Part shown: piece by piece, positions 1-8,674 of the stretch
Layout of the letters: every line of letters begins with the position of its first letter
Position numbering within the stretch: the stretch's first letter is position 1
Source of the DNA: JBIOJM01 sp044450785
GTDB lineage: Bacteria > Planctomycetota > Planctomycetia > Isosphaerales > Isosphaeraceae
Assembly (NCBI GenBank): GCA_044450785.1
Contig: JBIOJM010000039.1
Location: 1 to 45,241 of the forward strand
Direction of reading: 5' to 3'
Length of the DNA: 45,241 bases
The notes under the pieces: model-generated
What the model saw: the letters and a program-made list of their open reading frames with translations, nothing else
Database searches by the model: none
Told to the model about the DNA's origin: nothing
Position numbers and translations under genes: made by a program

Positions 1-3000
1 GAGTCCAGCTCGTCCAGGACGGAATCGAGCACTTCCCACTTCGGAAGGGCCGAGGACGGAGGAGAGAGGGCGGAAGGAATCGGGGATCGGTCTTTCCTCC
101 ATCCTCCGTCCTCCGTCCTCCGTCCTTCCGACGCTCCCCACTCCCCGGAGCCGGCCTGGGCGTTAACCTGACCACTGGCCACTGACCACTGACCAATGAC
201 CACTGACAACTGACCACTCGATTGGTTGGTCGAGGCCTGAGCGAACAAGGGAGCGTTCACCAGGGCCCCAGCTTGCCCGGCCGGAGCGGCCGTGACACCG
301 GCCGATGGCAGGGGCAGGAGGCCGACCGAGCTGAGGTTTGTTCCCGAGCTGAGCGCGGCGGCGAACCCGTTTTGGGCGAGGGCGCCTGGTGCCGTGACGA
401 ATCGGAATCCGGCGGCGGTCAGGGGGTCGGCCCCGTCGGGCGGGTAGGGAATATTGAGATCAGCGATGGTCATGACCCGGCGGGCCGTACCGGTCGGCAG
501 GGTCTCGTTCATGGGCGAGGTGAGGCTGTCGGAGCCTCCCAGCCCCAGGGCGTGGCCCAGCTCATGGCTCACGGTGGTCTGGAAGTCATATTGATCCGAA
601 CCGATCTGCGTCGCGTCGGCGCCGGCGTACCAGTTCCAGCCCTGGATGAGCGTGATCTCCGTGGGGCTGACGGTGGGGTTGTAGCAGCCCAGTACGTCAT
701 TGGACATGTCACCGCTGGCGCTGGTGGTGCCGTCGTCGATGACGAGGTTGGCCAACGTCGGGTCGCTAACCTCGCTGATCGTGACGTTGTACGGAACGAG
801 CAAGGCATCCCAGGCGTTGATTGTGTCCTGGATGCGGGCCAGCATGTCCGAAGTGAAGAAGCCGGCCGGGTCGCTGATGTACACGTTCAAGTTGCCGGCC
901 GGCAGGGTGTTGGCAATGCCCACGGCGTCGCCCGCGCCGTCGCTCCCCGCCGCCATCTGGGTGAGGGCGACGTTGCCGCTCAGGTTCAGCGAGTCGATGA
1001 TGAGCGGGTTTTGCAGCGAGCCATTGCCGCTCATGGTCAACAGTGCGGACGGTGCATGGATCGTGCCGGTTATCCCGAGCATGGCGTTGCCGCTGATGTT
1101 GAGCGCCCTGGTATTGCTCGCCGGCTGGTCAATGAGGATGTTTGCGTCGGGCCCGGTGGTGGCGGCGTTGAGCTTGAACGTGCCGTTACCGCTCAGAGTG
1201 ACGCCGCCCATCGAGCTGCCGCTGGCGGCGTTGTAGATCAGGACATTACGGCCCGTGATGCTGGCATTTCCACTCACGGTGAAGCCGCCTCCCTGAATGA
1301 TGAAGATAACGCCGCTGCAGATCAGGCTGCCGTTGCCGCTCACCGCGACGCCGCCCGTGCCGACGACGTAAACGCCGGGATTGAGGGTCAGTTTGGCGTT
1401 GCCCGAGACGACAATCTGGCTGTAGGCCCCCTGACTGATCGTGGCATTCGAATTGCCCGCCAGGCTCTCGGAGATGGGAATGCCGTAGCCAGGAACAGTG
1501 GGCGCGGCGAGCCCGGAGAGAGGGTCGCCAGTCGCGCCTGGTGTACCGGTCTTGGTGACGCTTGCGTTGCCAATCTTGCTAACTCCGCCGCCGACTTGCA
1601 CGCTCAAGGCGGTCACGCTGGCGTTGCCGCTGGCCACGATGGCGCTTGTCGAGCTCGAGTCCACGACCAGGTCGCCAGGTAGCTTGATGGTGGCGTTCCC
1701 CGAGATCGTGACGGCGCCATTCAGAGCCTTGTCGAGAACATACACCGACCCCGCGCTGGTGGTGACGGTCAGGTTGCCCGCTACGTAAGTAATAGTGTAG
1801 TCCGTCGAGGTGAGCCCGCGGGGCGTGACGGTATAGGTCCCCACCGGGCTGCTGATGGTGGCCGGCGTGGTAAAGTTCAGCGTTCCGCCCAGCAAGCTGG
1901 CTGTTTCCCCGTTGACGAAGCCGGCGTAGCTGACGGTGAACCCTGGGTTGGGATTGCCATAGACCTTGCTGACATTGTTGGCCGTGATCGTCAGCCCCGC
2001 CGGGGTGATCGTGAGCGTGCCGGTGGCAGACACCGGCAGGTAATTGGCGTTGCCCGGGAACGAGGCGACCACCTGATAGCTGCCGGCGTCGCTCGGGGCT
2101 GAGGCCAACGGGGAAGAGAGCGCCGTGTCAGCGGCGGCGTAATAAGTGAACGTTGCAGCCGGCGTTGTGATCACGGCGTTTCCGACGCCGGTGACGGTGG
2201 CTGTGGCTGCCGAGTAGGGCTGTGCATTGTAGGTGATGTTCGGGGCGCTTAGAGTCAATGCAGGCAGAGCATGCGCCATGCTGAACAGGACCGGCTGGCT
2301 CACGGCGGGTAGGTAGTCGGTATTTCCCGCAAAGGACGCGACGACTTGGTAGCTACCGGCGTCGCTCGGGGCTGAGGCCAACGGGGAAGAGAGCGCCGTG
2401 TCAGCGGCGGCGTAATAGGTGAACGTTGCAGCCGGCGTTGTGATCACGGCGTTTCCGACGCCGGTGACGGTGGCTGTGGCTGCCGAGTAGGGCTGTGCAT
2501 TGTAGGTGGTGTTCGGGGCGCTCACGGTGACCGTCGGTAGGGCCTGGACCACGGAAGCGGTCAGTACCAGGTCTCTCTGGCTGGTCCCACCGACATAGCT
2601 GACCGTGAAGCCGTAAGCGCCCGCCCAGACGGTCGAGCCTTCGGCCAATCCGGTGAACGCTCCCTGGATGGGGTTTGTTCCCTGGTTGGCGATGACGGTG
2701 AACTGGTCTCCCAGGTGTGGCGCAAAGCCGTTAATGAGATCGACGCCCAACGTGCCGTTGAGGTTGACGTCGCCATTGACGACGATCTGGCCGTACTGCG
2801 TGCCGGGCGCCAGGCCTCCGATTTGCTCGATGAGCTTACCCGAGATCGTCTGGGAGAATCCGGTCAAGACAGGTGGTGGGTCCTGTGAGGTAATTACGGA
2901 AATCGATCCCGAGTTAGTGATCGTGCCTGTATAGGATCCGCTGATGCTGCCAGAGCTCCCCGTGGGCAGGACATAGCCGCAGTCCAAGGTCAAGTCACCC

Positions 3001-3971
3001 TGGATGACCCGCACGGTGCCGCTGTTGTCGAGCTCCATTTCCAGATCGGTGACGCCCGTCCCGCCAGACTTGATGAAGAGTCCCTGGTTGTCGAACGTCG
3101 GACATTCCGGATCGTCGCCGCCGATGATCCCATCGGTCTGCTCGTCGAAGACGCCCGTTGCGGTATTCGTTATCGTGGCACCATTCGAGGTATAAAGGTC
3201 GCCGTGCTCGATCTCGACCGTGCCGGCGTTGACGAGCGGCATGCCGAAGGTGAAGGCAGGTGTCCATTGTGACCAGATGGCGTTGTTGGCGTCGATTGTG
3301 GCCCCGGCTTCGTTGACCACCGTACCGGACCCGGCGAGCGAGCCGCCCGCGGCAACCGACAATGTCGCGCCCGCCTGGTTGTCCAGGCCCGCGCCCAGGG
3401 TGATGTTGTCGACAATCGCCGCCGTGCCCCGATTGACTACGGGTAAGTTCACGACGCTGGCGTTCCCGCGCAGAACCGAGTTGGTGTTCAGGTACAGAGT
3501 GCCGGTGCCGCCCAGCGTGCCGTTGTATAAGTAGAATGCATAAGACCCTCCAACAGGGCCCACGAAAATGTCCGGGCCGTTGATCGTCAGATCCCCATTG
3601 GTGTCCAGCGTGCCGCTGTCCACTCGGACGGCGGCGATCGTTGAAGTCGCGCCCAGCGAGAGCGTTCCGCCTGTGATAGCGATCGCTGCTTGACTCGTGA
3701 GGCTATTCACCGCGTCCATCACATTCGCGGAGTGCGTCACCGTGAAGTCATTCGCTCCCAAGTCAATCGTGACGTCATCGCCTGGCCCGGGCAGCGCGTC
3801 GCTACTCCAGTTCTGGGGGATATCCCAGTCGAAGTTGCCACCGCCGCCGGTCCACGAGACCGCGGACAGCACGGTTCGCTGTTCCAACCTTTCGAGTCGG
3901 GGCTTGAGTCTCCCGCGATTCGAAGCGCGGCGGCGAGGAGTCAGTGAACGAACCTGCGCGGAAAGAGACAT
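1..3971 (-). CDS. Giant secreted LEPR-XLL protein with MBG-type repeats and matrixin-like metzincin domain (3' end missing)
   Basis: The frame is open from the ATG at 3971 (AGGAGT 6 bases upstream) to the left edge, at least 1,323 residues, with no stop. The N-terminus has an Arg-rich stretch and the motif LERLEQRTVLS, the LEPR-XLL type signal of planctomycete exported proteins. Then come beta-rich autotransporter-like sequence (about 35-430), two near-identical 91-residue units (within about 480-640), an MBG domain of the YGX type (about 650-735, with SKVYGNPNPGF), and a run of SGNA/SGNG motifs (about 740-1015). A metzincin domain follows (about 1025-1180): HELGHALGLGG with His1136, Glu1137 and His1140, then a Met-turn-like SPMNETL. 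The third zinc ligand of matrixins (His or Asp, position 1146) is Gly here. The tail (about 1240-1300) is made of heptanucleotide repeats read in frame. Likely cell-surface or secreted; proteolysis is inferred, not certain. Confidence 0.85.
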   Translation of the reverse strand, partial: MSLSAQVRSLTPRRRASNRGRLKPRLERLEQRTVLSAVSWTGGGGNFDWDIPQNWSSDALPGPGDDVTIDLGANDFTVTHSANVMDAVNSLTSQAAIAITGGTLSLGATSTIAAVRVDSGTLDTNGDLTINGPDIFVGPVGGSYAFYLYNGTLGGTGTLYLNTNSVLRGNASVVNLPVVNRGTAAIVDNITLGAGLDNQAGATLSVAAGGSLAGSGTVVNEAGATIDANNAIWSQWTPAFTFGMPLVNAGTVEIEHGDLYTSNGATITNTATGVFDEQTDGIIGGDDPECPTFDNQGLFIKSGGTGVTDLEMELDNSGTVRVIQGDLTLDCGYVLPTGSSGSISGSYTGTITNSGSISVITSQDPPPVLTGFSQTISGKLIEQIGGLAPGTQYGQIVVNGDVNLNGTLGVDLINGFAPHLGDQFTVIANQGTNPIQGAFTGLAEGSTVWAGAYGFTVSYVGGTSQRDLVLTASVVQALPTVTVSAPNTTYNAQPYSAATATVTGVGNAVITTPAATFTYYAAADTALSSPLASAPSDAGSYQVVASFAGNTDYLPAVSQPVLFSMAHALPALTLSAPNITYNAQPYSAATATVTGVGNAVITTPAATFTYYAAADTALSSPLASAPSDAGSYQVVASFPGNANYLPVSATGTLTITPAGLTITANNVSKVYGNPNPGFTVSYAGFVNGETASLLGGTLNFTTPATISSPVGTYTVTPRGLTSTDYTITYVAGNLTVTTSAGSVYVLDKALNGAVTISGNATIKLPGDLVVDSSSTSAIVASGNASVTALSVQVGGGVSKIGNASVTKTGTPGATGDPLSGLAAPTVPGYGIPISESLAGNSNATISQGAYSQIVVSGNAKLTLNPGVYVVGTGGVAVSGNGSLICSGVIFIIQGGGFTVSGNASITGRNVLIYNAASGSSMGGVTLSGNGTFKLNAATTGPDANILIDQPASNTRALNISGNAMLGITGTIHAPSALLTMSGNGSLQNPLIIDSLNLSGNVALTQMAAGSDGAGDAVGIANTLPAGNLNVYISDPAGFFTSDMLARIQDTINAWDALLVPYNVTISEVSDPTLANLVIDDGTTSASGDMSNDVLGCYNPTVSPTEITLIQGWNWYAGADATQIGSDQYDFQTTVSHELGHALGLGGSDSLTSPMNETLPTGTARRVMTIADLNIPYPPDGADPLTAAGFRFVTAPGALAQNGFAAALSSGTNLSSVGLLPLPSAGVTAAPAGQAGALVNAPLFAQASTNQSSGQLSVVIGQWSVASGQVNAQAGSGEWGASEGRRTEDGGWRKDRSPIPSALSPPSSALPKWEVLDSVLDELD
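95..122. repeat. Heptanucleotide tandem repeat TCCTCCR, four units
   Basis: Four consecutive 7-base units (TCCTCCA once, TCCTCCG three times), followed by a degenerate fifth. The array lies inside the open frame of the giant metzincin-like protein and encodes part of its Arg/Gly/Glu-rich tail. Confidence 0.85.
171..218. repeat. Heptanucleotide tandem repeat ACTGACC, about seven units
   Basis: About seven units of ACTGACC or one-base variants (ACTGGCC, AATGACC, ACTGACA). Read on the minus strand, three units make 21 bases, so the encoded peptide repeats every seven residues (GQLSVVI, GQWSVAS, GQWSG). It lies within the coding frame of the giant metzincin-like protein. Confidence 0.85.
2083..2249. 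repeat. Direct repeat copy A inside the metzincin-like gene
   Basis: This 167-base block matches 2356-2522 at all but two positions. The copies are offset by 273 bases, exactly 91 codons, so the unit is an in-frame duplicated Ig/MBG-like domain. Confidence 0.9.
2356..2522. repeat. Direct repeat copy B inside the metzincin-like gene
   Basis: Partner of the block at 2083-2249 (165 of 167 bases identical). The near identity at nucleotide level suggests a recent duplication or ongoing gene conversion of one 91-residue domain. Confidence 0.9.
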
Positions 3972-4316
3972 GTCGCACTCCTTATCAAGTGATGAAACCT
4001 CTTGCAGCGGTTGAAATCCGCCCGAATCCGCCCTTATTCACGGCTTCGTGCGGGGAACGAGTCCTGATGCATCAAGTGGCGTCTCCGATCGGGTAGCAGT
4101 CAGCGCCGGAATCCCATGGGCATTGCCTCGGCGCGCAGACCGATCGGGCCGCCGCCGGAGGACGGCGTGAAGGTTTATTCAAAGTCCGATCATTTGCGAG
4201 CGGTTAGACTGCCCGCGCTGGCAGAGCAGAATGCTCGATCTGCTTAATCGGTTTTTCTCGATTAGCTTGTTCTCATTCGCTCCCTTCAAAAGAATCGATT
4301 GCGATCCACACACGCC
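3972..4316. other. Gene-free 345-base spacer
   Basis: This lies between the stop of the WD40 frame and the start of the giant secreted protein, both on the minus strand. It holds the ribosome binding site AGGAGT next to 3971 and a more AT-rich stretch at about 4160-4300 that could contain a promoter. I see no convincing open frame, RNA gene or strong terminator. A short stem (TAATCG/CGATTA) near 4244-4263 has no T-tract on the minus strand. Confidence 0.6.
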
Positions 4317-5228
4317 TCAGGGATGACTCAGCCTGGTGATCGCCGGCGAATGGGCACCTCGGATCGGCTCGTCGGCTGGCCCCGAGTCGTAGATCGATAC
4401 CGTCGGACCTTCGACGTGAGGGGCGCCCGCCACGGCAAGGATTCGACCGTCAGGCGAGAAAGCCAACGCTGTCAAAGCGCCCGATCGACGCTCGAGGATC
4501 GCCAGCTCCTGGCCGGTCTGCACGTCCCAAAGTCGCGCCGTGCCATCGTGGCCGGCGCTCGCGAGTGTCAGGCCGTCGGGAGCAAAGGCAAATGCGACCG
4601 CTCCCGTGTGATGACCGACTAGCGTTCTTCGATCCTTTCCCGTCGCCTTATTCACCAGCCGGATCACGCCGTTCTGACATCCGATCGCGAGCTCCCGGCC
4701 GTCGGGCGAAAACGCGAGCGCCGAGGCGGTAGGCGCGTTGGCAACGCGAGCCAGAGTTCTCCCGATCTCCCCGGTCGAGAGCACGATCACAGAATCCGCA
4801 TTTTCATTCAGTGCTAGTGTGATTTTGTCAGGCGAGATGGCGAGTTGAGAATTGGGCGTATCAGTGGTCGACGAACGCATCTCACGCTCACTCGATCGAT
4901 CGCCGTCCCAGTGCGTCAGGCAGCCATCAGCATGGAGGATCACAAGTTGAGACTCGGTCAGGAACTCCGGATGGGTCTCGGTCTTCCACCAGCGCCAACG
5001 CTCGAGCCGCCAGTCGCGCGGTGTGGCGTGATGTGGAACAAGGGTCGCCTCGCGGCGTTCCGACAGGAGCCACCTCTTGATGTCGCCTTCGCGATCCACG
5101 AAAGCGAGCTGGCCCCCTTTGGGCGAAAACGATAGCCAGCCATTCGCAGCCACGTTCACGGGGAGAACCTCGAGCGCGGCCTCGCTCCGAGGATCGCCCA
5201 TGAGAATCCGGCCGTCGTTGGTCGTCAT
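4317..5228 (-). CDS. WD40-repeat protein, overlapping the kinase stop by ATGA (split or frameshifted C-terminal part)
   Basis: 303 residues starting MTTNDGRILMGD at the ATG that overlaps the kinase stop codon by four bases. It has about four WD40-type blades with the usual signatures (LAFSPDGRELAIG, FAPDGLTLASAGHDGTARLWDV, LAFSPDGRILAVAG). There is no kinase or membrane segment. Upstream of this ATG the same frame gives no WD40-like sequence, so the switch of coding frame sits exactly at the overlap. Two readings are possible: a translationally coupled second subunit that completes the propeller, or the C-terminus of one roughly 1,040-residue kinase broken by loss of a single base just before the ATG. 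No clear ribosome binding site precedes it. Confidence 0.7.
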   Translation of the reverse strand: MTTNDGRILMGDPRSEAALEVLPVNVAANGWLSFSPKGGQLAFVDREGDIKRWLLSERREATLVPHHATPRDWRLERWRWWKTETHPEFLTESQLVILHADGCLTHWDGDRSSEREMRSSTTDTPNSQLAISPDKITLALNENADSVIVLSTGEIGRTLARVANAPTASALAFSPDGRELAIGCQNGVIRLVNKATGKDRRTLVGHHTGAVAFAFAPDGLTLASAGHDGTARLWDVQTGQELAILERRSGALTALAFSPDGRILAVAGAPHVEGPTVSIYDSGPADEPIRGAHSPAITRLSHP

Positions 5229-7444
5229 GGCCAGGCGGTTGCCGAAAGGATGCCGTTGGAAACCGCCCAGATCCGGACGCAGCCATCGTCGCCGGCGGAC
5301 GCAACGCGCTGGCCGTCGTGCGAGAAATCGACATCCTTGACATTTCCGATGTGCCTGCCGTGAGAGGGGATCATCTGGCCCGTCTTGACGTTCCAAATTC
5401 GAACCAGACCACTGGATTCGCCGGTTGCCAGGCGAGCGCCGTCGGCGGAAACGGCAACAGCGTCGACACGCCCCGTCGTCCGGAAGTGGCGAGCCAGCTT
5501 CCGTTCCGCGACGTTCCAGAGGTCGATGGAACCAGCGTGGTCGCACGAAGCCAGGAATCGTCCGGCCGGGCCGAAGGCAAGCTGAGCAATCGGGGCCGAA
5601 TGCCCCGGCAATTCCGCGTACAGCGAATGGTCCGACGGATCCCAGATGCGAATCATTCCGTCCAGGCCGGCTGCCGCAACGAAGCGCCCATCGGGCGAAA
5701 CATCCAGGGCGAGCACTTCTTTTTGAAACCGAGGCAAGAGCGGGATCCAGGTTTCGGTTCCGATGTCCCAAAGGCGGACCGATCCGTCCTCGCAGGCTGA
5801 GGCAAGTTGGCGTCCGTTCGGCAAGAAGCGCACGCAGTTTTCATCTTCCTGGTGCCCCTTGACGGGCAGTGACTCGGTCGCGGGGTTGGGACGCAGGATC
5901 TTTCGCGGCTTGCCAGTCCCGGCAGTCCAAATATGAATGGATCGATCTTCGCAGCACGATGCAACGAGCTGGAAATCCGGCGACCAGGCGATGTCGTAAA
6001 TGGTACCAGCGTGGCGTATATATGCGAGGATCTCGCGCGGTCCCGTCATTGCCGCCCGACGAAGGTAACTCCACTCGAAGCGGTCGCTCATTGGATCGGA
6101 CGGGGTTTCATTCAATAGCCTTCCGAGTTCGTCAATCTCGAAACGTTCCAGATGTCCAAAGCCTCGCGACACGTTGGCCACGTAGAGCTGCCGGCGCAAT
6201 CGTGCTGCGGTTTCCTCGGCGGCTTCGCGGTGTTTATCGGCGATCCGACGCTGTTCTTTCACCAGAACGAAACCGACCGCGAGCGATGAGACACCGAAGA
6301 GAGCAAGAAGTGCGATGACCGCGGCCATTGCCGCGAACGCGGGGTTGCGCCGGCACCACCGCCACGACCGACGCAAGCGACCAAGCGGCCGGGCGTAGAT
6401 TGGCTCGCCGCGCTGCCACCGTTCAAGGTCCTCGGCCAGCGCCTCGGCCGAGCCGTAGCGGCGAGTGGGCTCCTTCTCCAGGCACTTGAGGCAAATCGCC
6501 TCGAGATCGCGATCGACCTGTGGATTGAATCGGCTCGGCGACTCCGGATCGTGATCCCTCACCCGAGCGAGCGTCTCCAGCACGGTCCCGCCCGCGAGCG
6601 GCGGCTTGCCGGTGAGCAAGGTGTAAAGAATGGCGCCCAGGCCGTACACATCGCTGGACGTGGTCACCGCCAGGCTCTTGCCGGCAGCCTGTTCAGGGGC
6701 GAGGTAGCCGGGTGTCCCCAGGATCGCGCCCGATTCGGTGAGTGTCGTTTCCATATCGAGCCGCTTGGCAAGGCCGAAGTCGGCAATGAACGGGCGGTCT
6801 GTGTCGTCGAGGAGGACGTTCGAGGGTTTTACGTCGCGGTGGAGGATTCCACGCTGGTGGGCGTGATGAAGCGCCCGGGCAATCGACGCAACGAGCCGTG
6901 CTGCTCTTTGATGATCGTTCCTGAAGCGACCGAGATCGTGATTCAGATGCCTCGCCAACAGGGGCATCGTGAAGAACATTTGGCCATCATGCTGGCCCAC
7001 GTCGTGGATTGGCACGATGTGGGGATGATCCAGGAGCGCGATCGATGCCGCCTCGTTTTGGAATCGACGGAGCTCGGCCTTCGACGCCAGTGCACCAACT
7101 CGGATCATCTTGAGCGCGACCAGTCGATCGAGCCCGCGCTGCCGCGCTTTGTAGACCACACCCATCCCACGGCGGCCGATCTCTTCGAGCAGCTCATATT
7201 TGCCAAATTCTCTCGGGTAGACAGCGGCAATCGGCCGCGCCGAAGAACGCAGTGGAGCGAGAAGCGGGTCGAGACGATTCTGATCAGCAAAGAAGCTCTC
7301 TAACTGGGAGGACAGTTCGGGGTACTCGCCCAGGAGGTACTCAGGCGAAAGGGGACGTTCATCGTCGCCCGCCCTCAGATAACAAAGAATGGCCTCTTCT
7401 AATCGATCCTCGGGCTGCGAAAGCATCTGGTCGTTTGACAGCAT
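5225..7444 (-). CDS. Membrane Ser/Thr protein kinase with C-terminal WD40 repeats
   Basis: 739 residues from the ATG at 7444, seven bases after the sigma factor stop; the frame is open further upstream but that part overlaps the sigma gene. Kinase domain about 82-350: glycine loop GRRGMGVVYKA (first loop glycine retained, the usual GG partly replaced by RR), catalytic Lys112 in VALK, HRD with Asp204, DFG at 222-224, and GTPGYLAPE. One membrane helix at about 369-394 puts the kinase in the cytoplasm and the WD40 blades (about 450-739, for example VRFLPNGRQLASACEDGSVRLWD) on the other side. All catalytic residues are present. The frame stops in the middle of a WD40 series, which continues in the overlapping downstream frame. 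Kinase plus ECF sigma pairs are common in planctomycetes; the substrate is unknown. Confidence 0.88.
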   Translation of the reverse strand: MLSNDQMLSQPEDRLEEAILCYLRAGDDERPLSPEYLLGEYPELSSQLESFFADQNRLDPLLAPLRSSARPIAAVYPREFGKYELLEEIGRRGMGVVYKARQRGLDRLVALKMIRVGALASKAELRRFQNEAASIALLDHPHIVPIHDVGQHDGQMFFTMPLLARHLNHDLGRFRNDHQRAARLVASIARALHHAHQRGILHRDVKPSNVLLDDTDRPFIADFGLAKRLDMETTLTESGAILGTPGYLAPEQAAGKSLAVTTSSDVYGLGAILYTLLTGKPPLAGGTVLETLARVRDHDPESPSRFNPQVDRDLEAICLKCLEKEPTRRYGSAEALAEDLERWQRGEPIYARPLGRLRRSWRWCRRNPAFAAMAAVIALLALFGVSSLAVGFVLVKEQRRIADKHREAAEETAARLRRQLYVANVSRGFGHLERFEIDELGRLLNETPSDPMSDRFEWSYLRRAAMTGPREILAYIRHAGTIYDIAWSPDFQLVASCCEDRSIHIWTAGTGKPRKILRPNPATESLPVKGHQEDENCVRFLPNGRQLASACEDGSVRLWDIGTETWIPLLPRFQKEVLALDVSPDGRFVAAAGLDGMIRIWDPSDHSLYAELPGHSAPIAQLAFGPAGRFLASCDHAGSIDLWNVAERKLARHFRTTGRVDAVAVSADGARLATGESSGLVRIWNVKTGQMIPSHGRHIGNVKDVDFSHDGQRVASAGDDGCVRIWAVSNGILSATAWP

Positions 7445-7451
7445 CGACGTC

Positions 7452-8015
7452 TCATTTGTCTTCTTCGAGCAACTCGCGAAGCCTCCGCCGCCCGCGCAAC
7501 AAGAGGCCTGCGACTGACTTTTCCGTTCGTTCAAGTAGGTCGGCGATCTCTCTGACCGGTGATCCGAGCAAGTCCCGCTGGATCACGACGTCCCGCTGGT
7601 CCGGGGGTAGCTGGTCGATCGCCACCGCCAGTCGAAGCAGCTCCTCCCGGCGCTCAGCCTGCTCGCTTGGTGAAGGACCATTGGCCGTCAAGTAATCATT
7701 CATCCGAGCGGACGATTCCGCCACGACGTCGTCAAGAGACCTTTCCAGTGCCACGTCCCGCTTCAGCGCCCTCGCCTTCCAAACCTCGTCAGCCACCACG
7801 TTGCCCAGGATTTCCTGAAGCCACCCGATCAGCTCTGCCTCGGTTCCACCTCCGAATTTCTCCAGGCCCTCATGAGCTTTGAGCATCGTCTCCTGCACGA
7901 GGTCCGACGAATCAAACCGGCGGCGGAGTCGAAGGTCCAGCTCGAGCTTTCGTGCCTGGAGACGTAAAAGAGGCCGGTAACGATCGAGTTGCCACTTCTG
8001 GCTACTCAGAGCCAT
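7452..8015 (-). CDS. ECF-type RNA polymerase sigma factor
   Basis: 187 residues. Region 2 is seen in RFDSSDLVQETMLKAHEGL. Region 4 is a helix-turn-helix in LPPDQRDVVIQRDLLGSPVR followed by EIADLLERTEKSVAGLLLRG. AGGG lies six bases before the ATG. The N-terminal LDRYRPLLRLQARKLELD is typical of the planctomycete ECF family that is paired with WD40 kinases. The kinase gene begins seven bases after its stop, so the two are probably cotranscribed and the kinase may control this factor. No anti-sigma factor is visible nearby. Confidence 0.88.
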   Translation of the reverse strand: MALSSQKWQLDRYRPLLRLQARKLELDLRLRRRFDSSDLVQETMLKAHEGLEKFGGGTEAELIGWLQEILGNVVADEVWKARALKRDVALERSLDDVVAESSARMNDYLTANGPSPSEQAERREELLRLAVAIDQLPPDQRDVVIQRDLLGSPVREIADLLERTEKSVAGLLLRGRRRLRELLEEDK

Positions 8016-8023
8016 GCATTGCC

Positions 8024-8377
8024 CTATTTGGTTAGACGGAAAACAGGGGCCGTTGACCCGCGAGCAGAGCCGTTTTTTTCCAAGTTGTGAGCCGTGACCT
8101 CCTCAGCCCATGTCCGGGGAGGTGTTGGCTGGTTGCAGGTCGACATGGGCGAGCAATCACCGATTCTAATTCTCGCGAGCCTGCTTTTCACCAACTGTTC
8201 CCAAAACCCGTCGAAGAGCGCTTCGAGAAGGGTTTGCTGCACGACACCGGACAGACCCAGCGTCGATGCGAGACGCGGGTCAAGGTCGAGCTGCGCGAGC
8301 AGGTGCAAATAACCACGGTAACGCTCCAGATTCAAGGCACGACCATTCGCAGCGGGCGGGCAACACGATCTGTCCAA
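8024..8377 (-). pseudogene. Remnant of a second ECF sigma factor (N-terminal part only)
   Basis: The first half of this 117-residue frame matches the head of planctomycete ECF sigma factors: LERYRGYLHLLAQLDLDPRL followed by LSGVVQQTLLEA. After that the sequence loses all resemblance: there is no rest of region 2 and no region 4 helix-turn-helix, and the frame ends eight bases upstream of the intact sigma gene. Most likely a truncated paralogue. It might be a relic of a tandem duplication that produced the neighbouring sigma factor. Confidence 0.65.
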
Positions 8378-8674
8378 GGGTTCCAGGCGAAGGGATTCTG
8401 CGGAAGGAACGCGGAATCGACAGGGAATTTGTGATTTTTCGGGAAATCGCCGATGCCTCCCAGTCTAACGGGCGGTCCACCAATCCGCCCCGGCGATTTA
8501 CTGAACTGACCGCCGCTTTTTTATTTTGTGGACAAACCGCTGATCGTGGAGTGCCGGCAGGACTTGGTGTATTAGAGTCAGCCATCAAGTTTGGCTGAAC
8601 CGCTTGGCCATCCTATTGTGATGCGTAAGCCCTGGGGCGCGCTGGTGCAAGCGACGAGGAAATCGGAGGACTTC
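8378..8674. other. Spacer between two gene remnants
   Basis: About 297 bases between the sigma-factor remnant (minus) and the sulfotransferase remnant (plus). It holds the GGAGG ribosome binding site of the latter at 8665-8669. No convincing gene or RNA is seen; frames here overlap on both strands without family resemblance. Confidence 0.5.

Noticed and set aside
222..1682. Plus-strand open frame of 486 codons at the left edge
   Set aside because: It is antisense to the metzincin-like gene, whose frame carries HELGH and regular repeat domains. No family resemblance on the plus strand.
4241..4265. Stem-loop as terminator of the kinase/WD40 operon
   Set aside because: The stem is only six pairs and has no T-run following on the minus strand.
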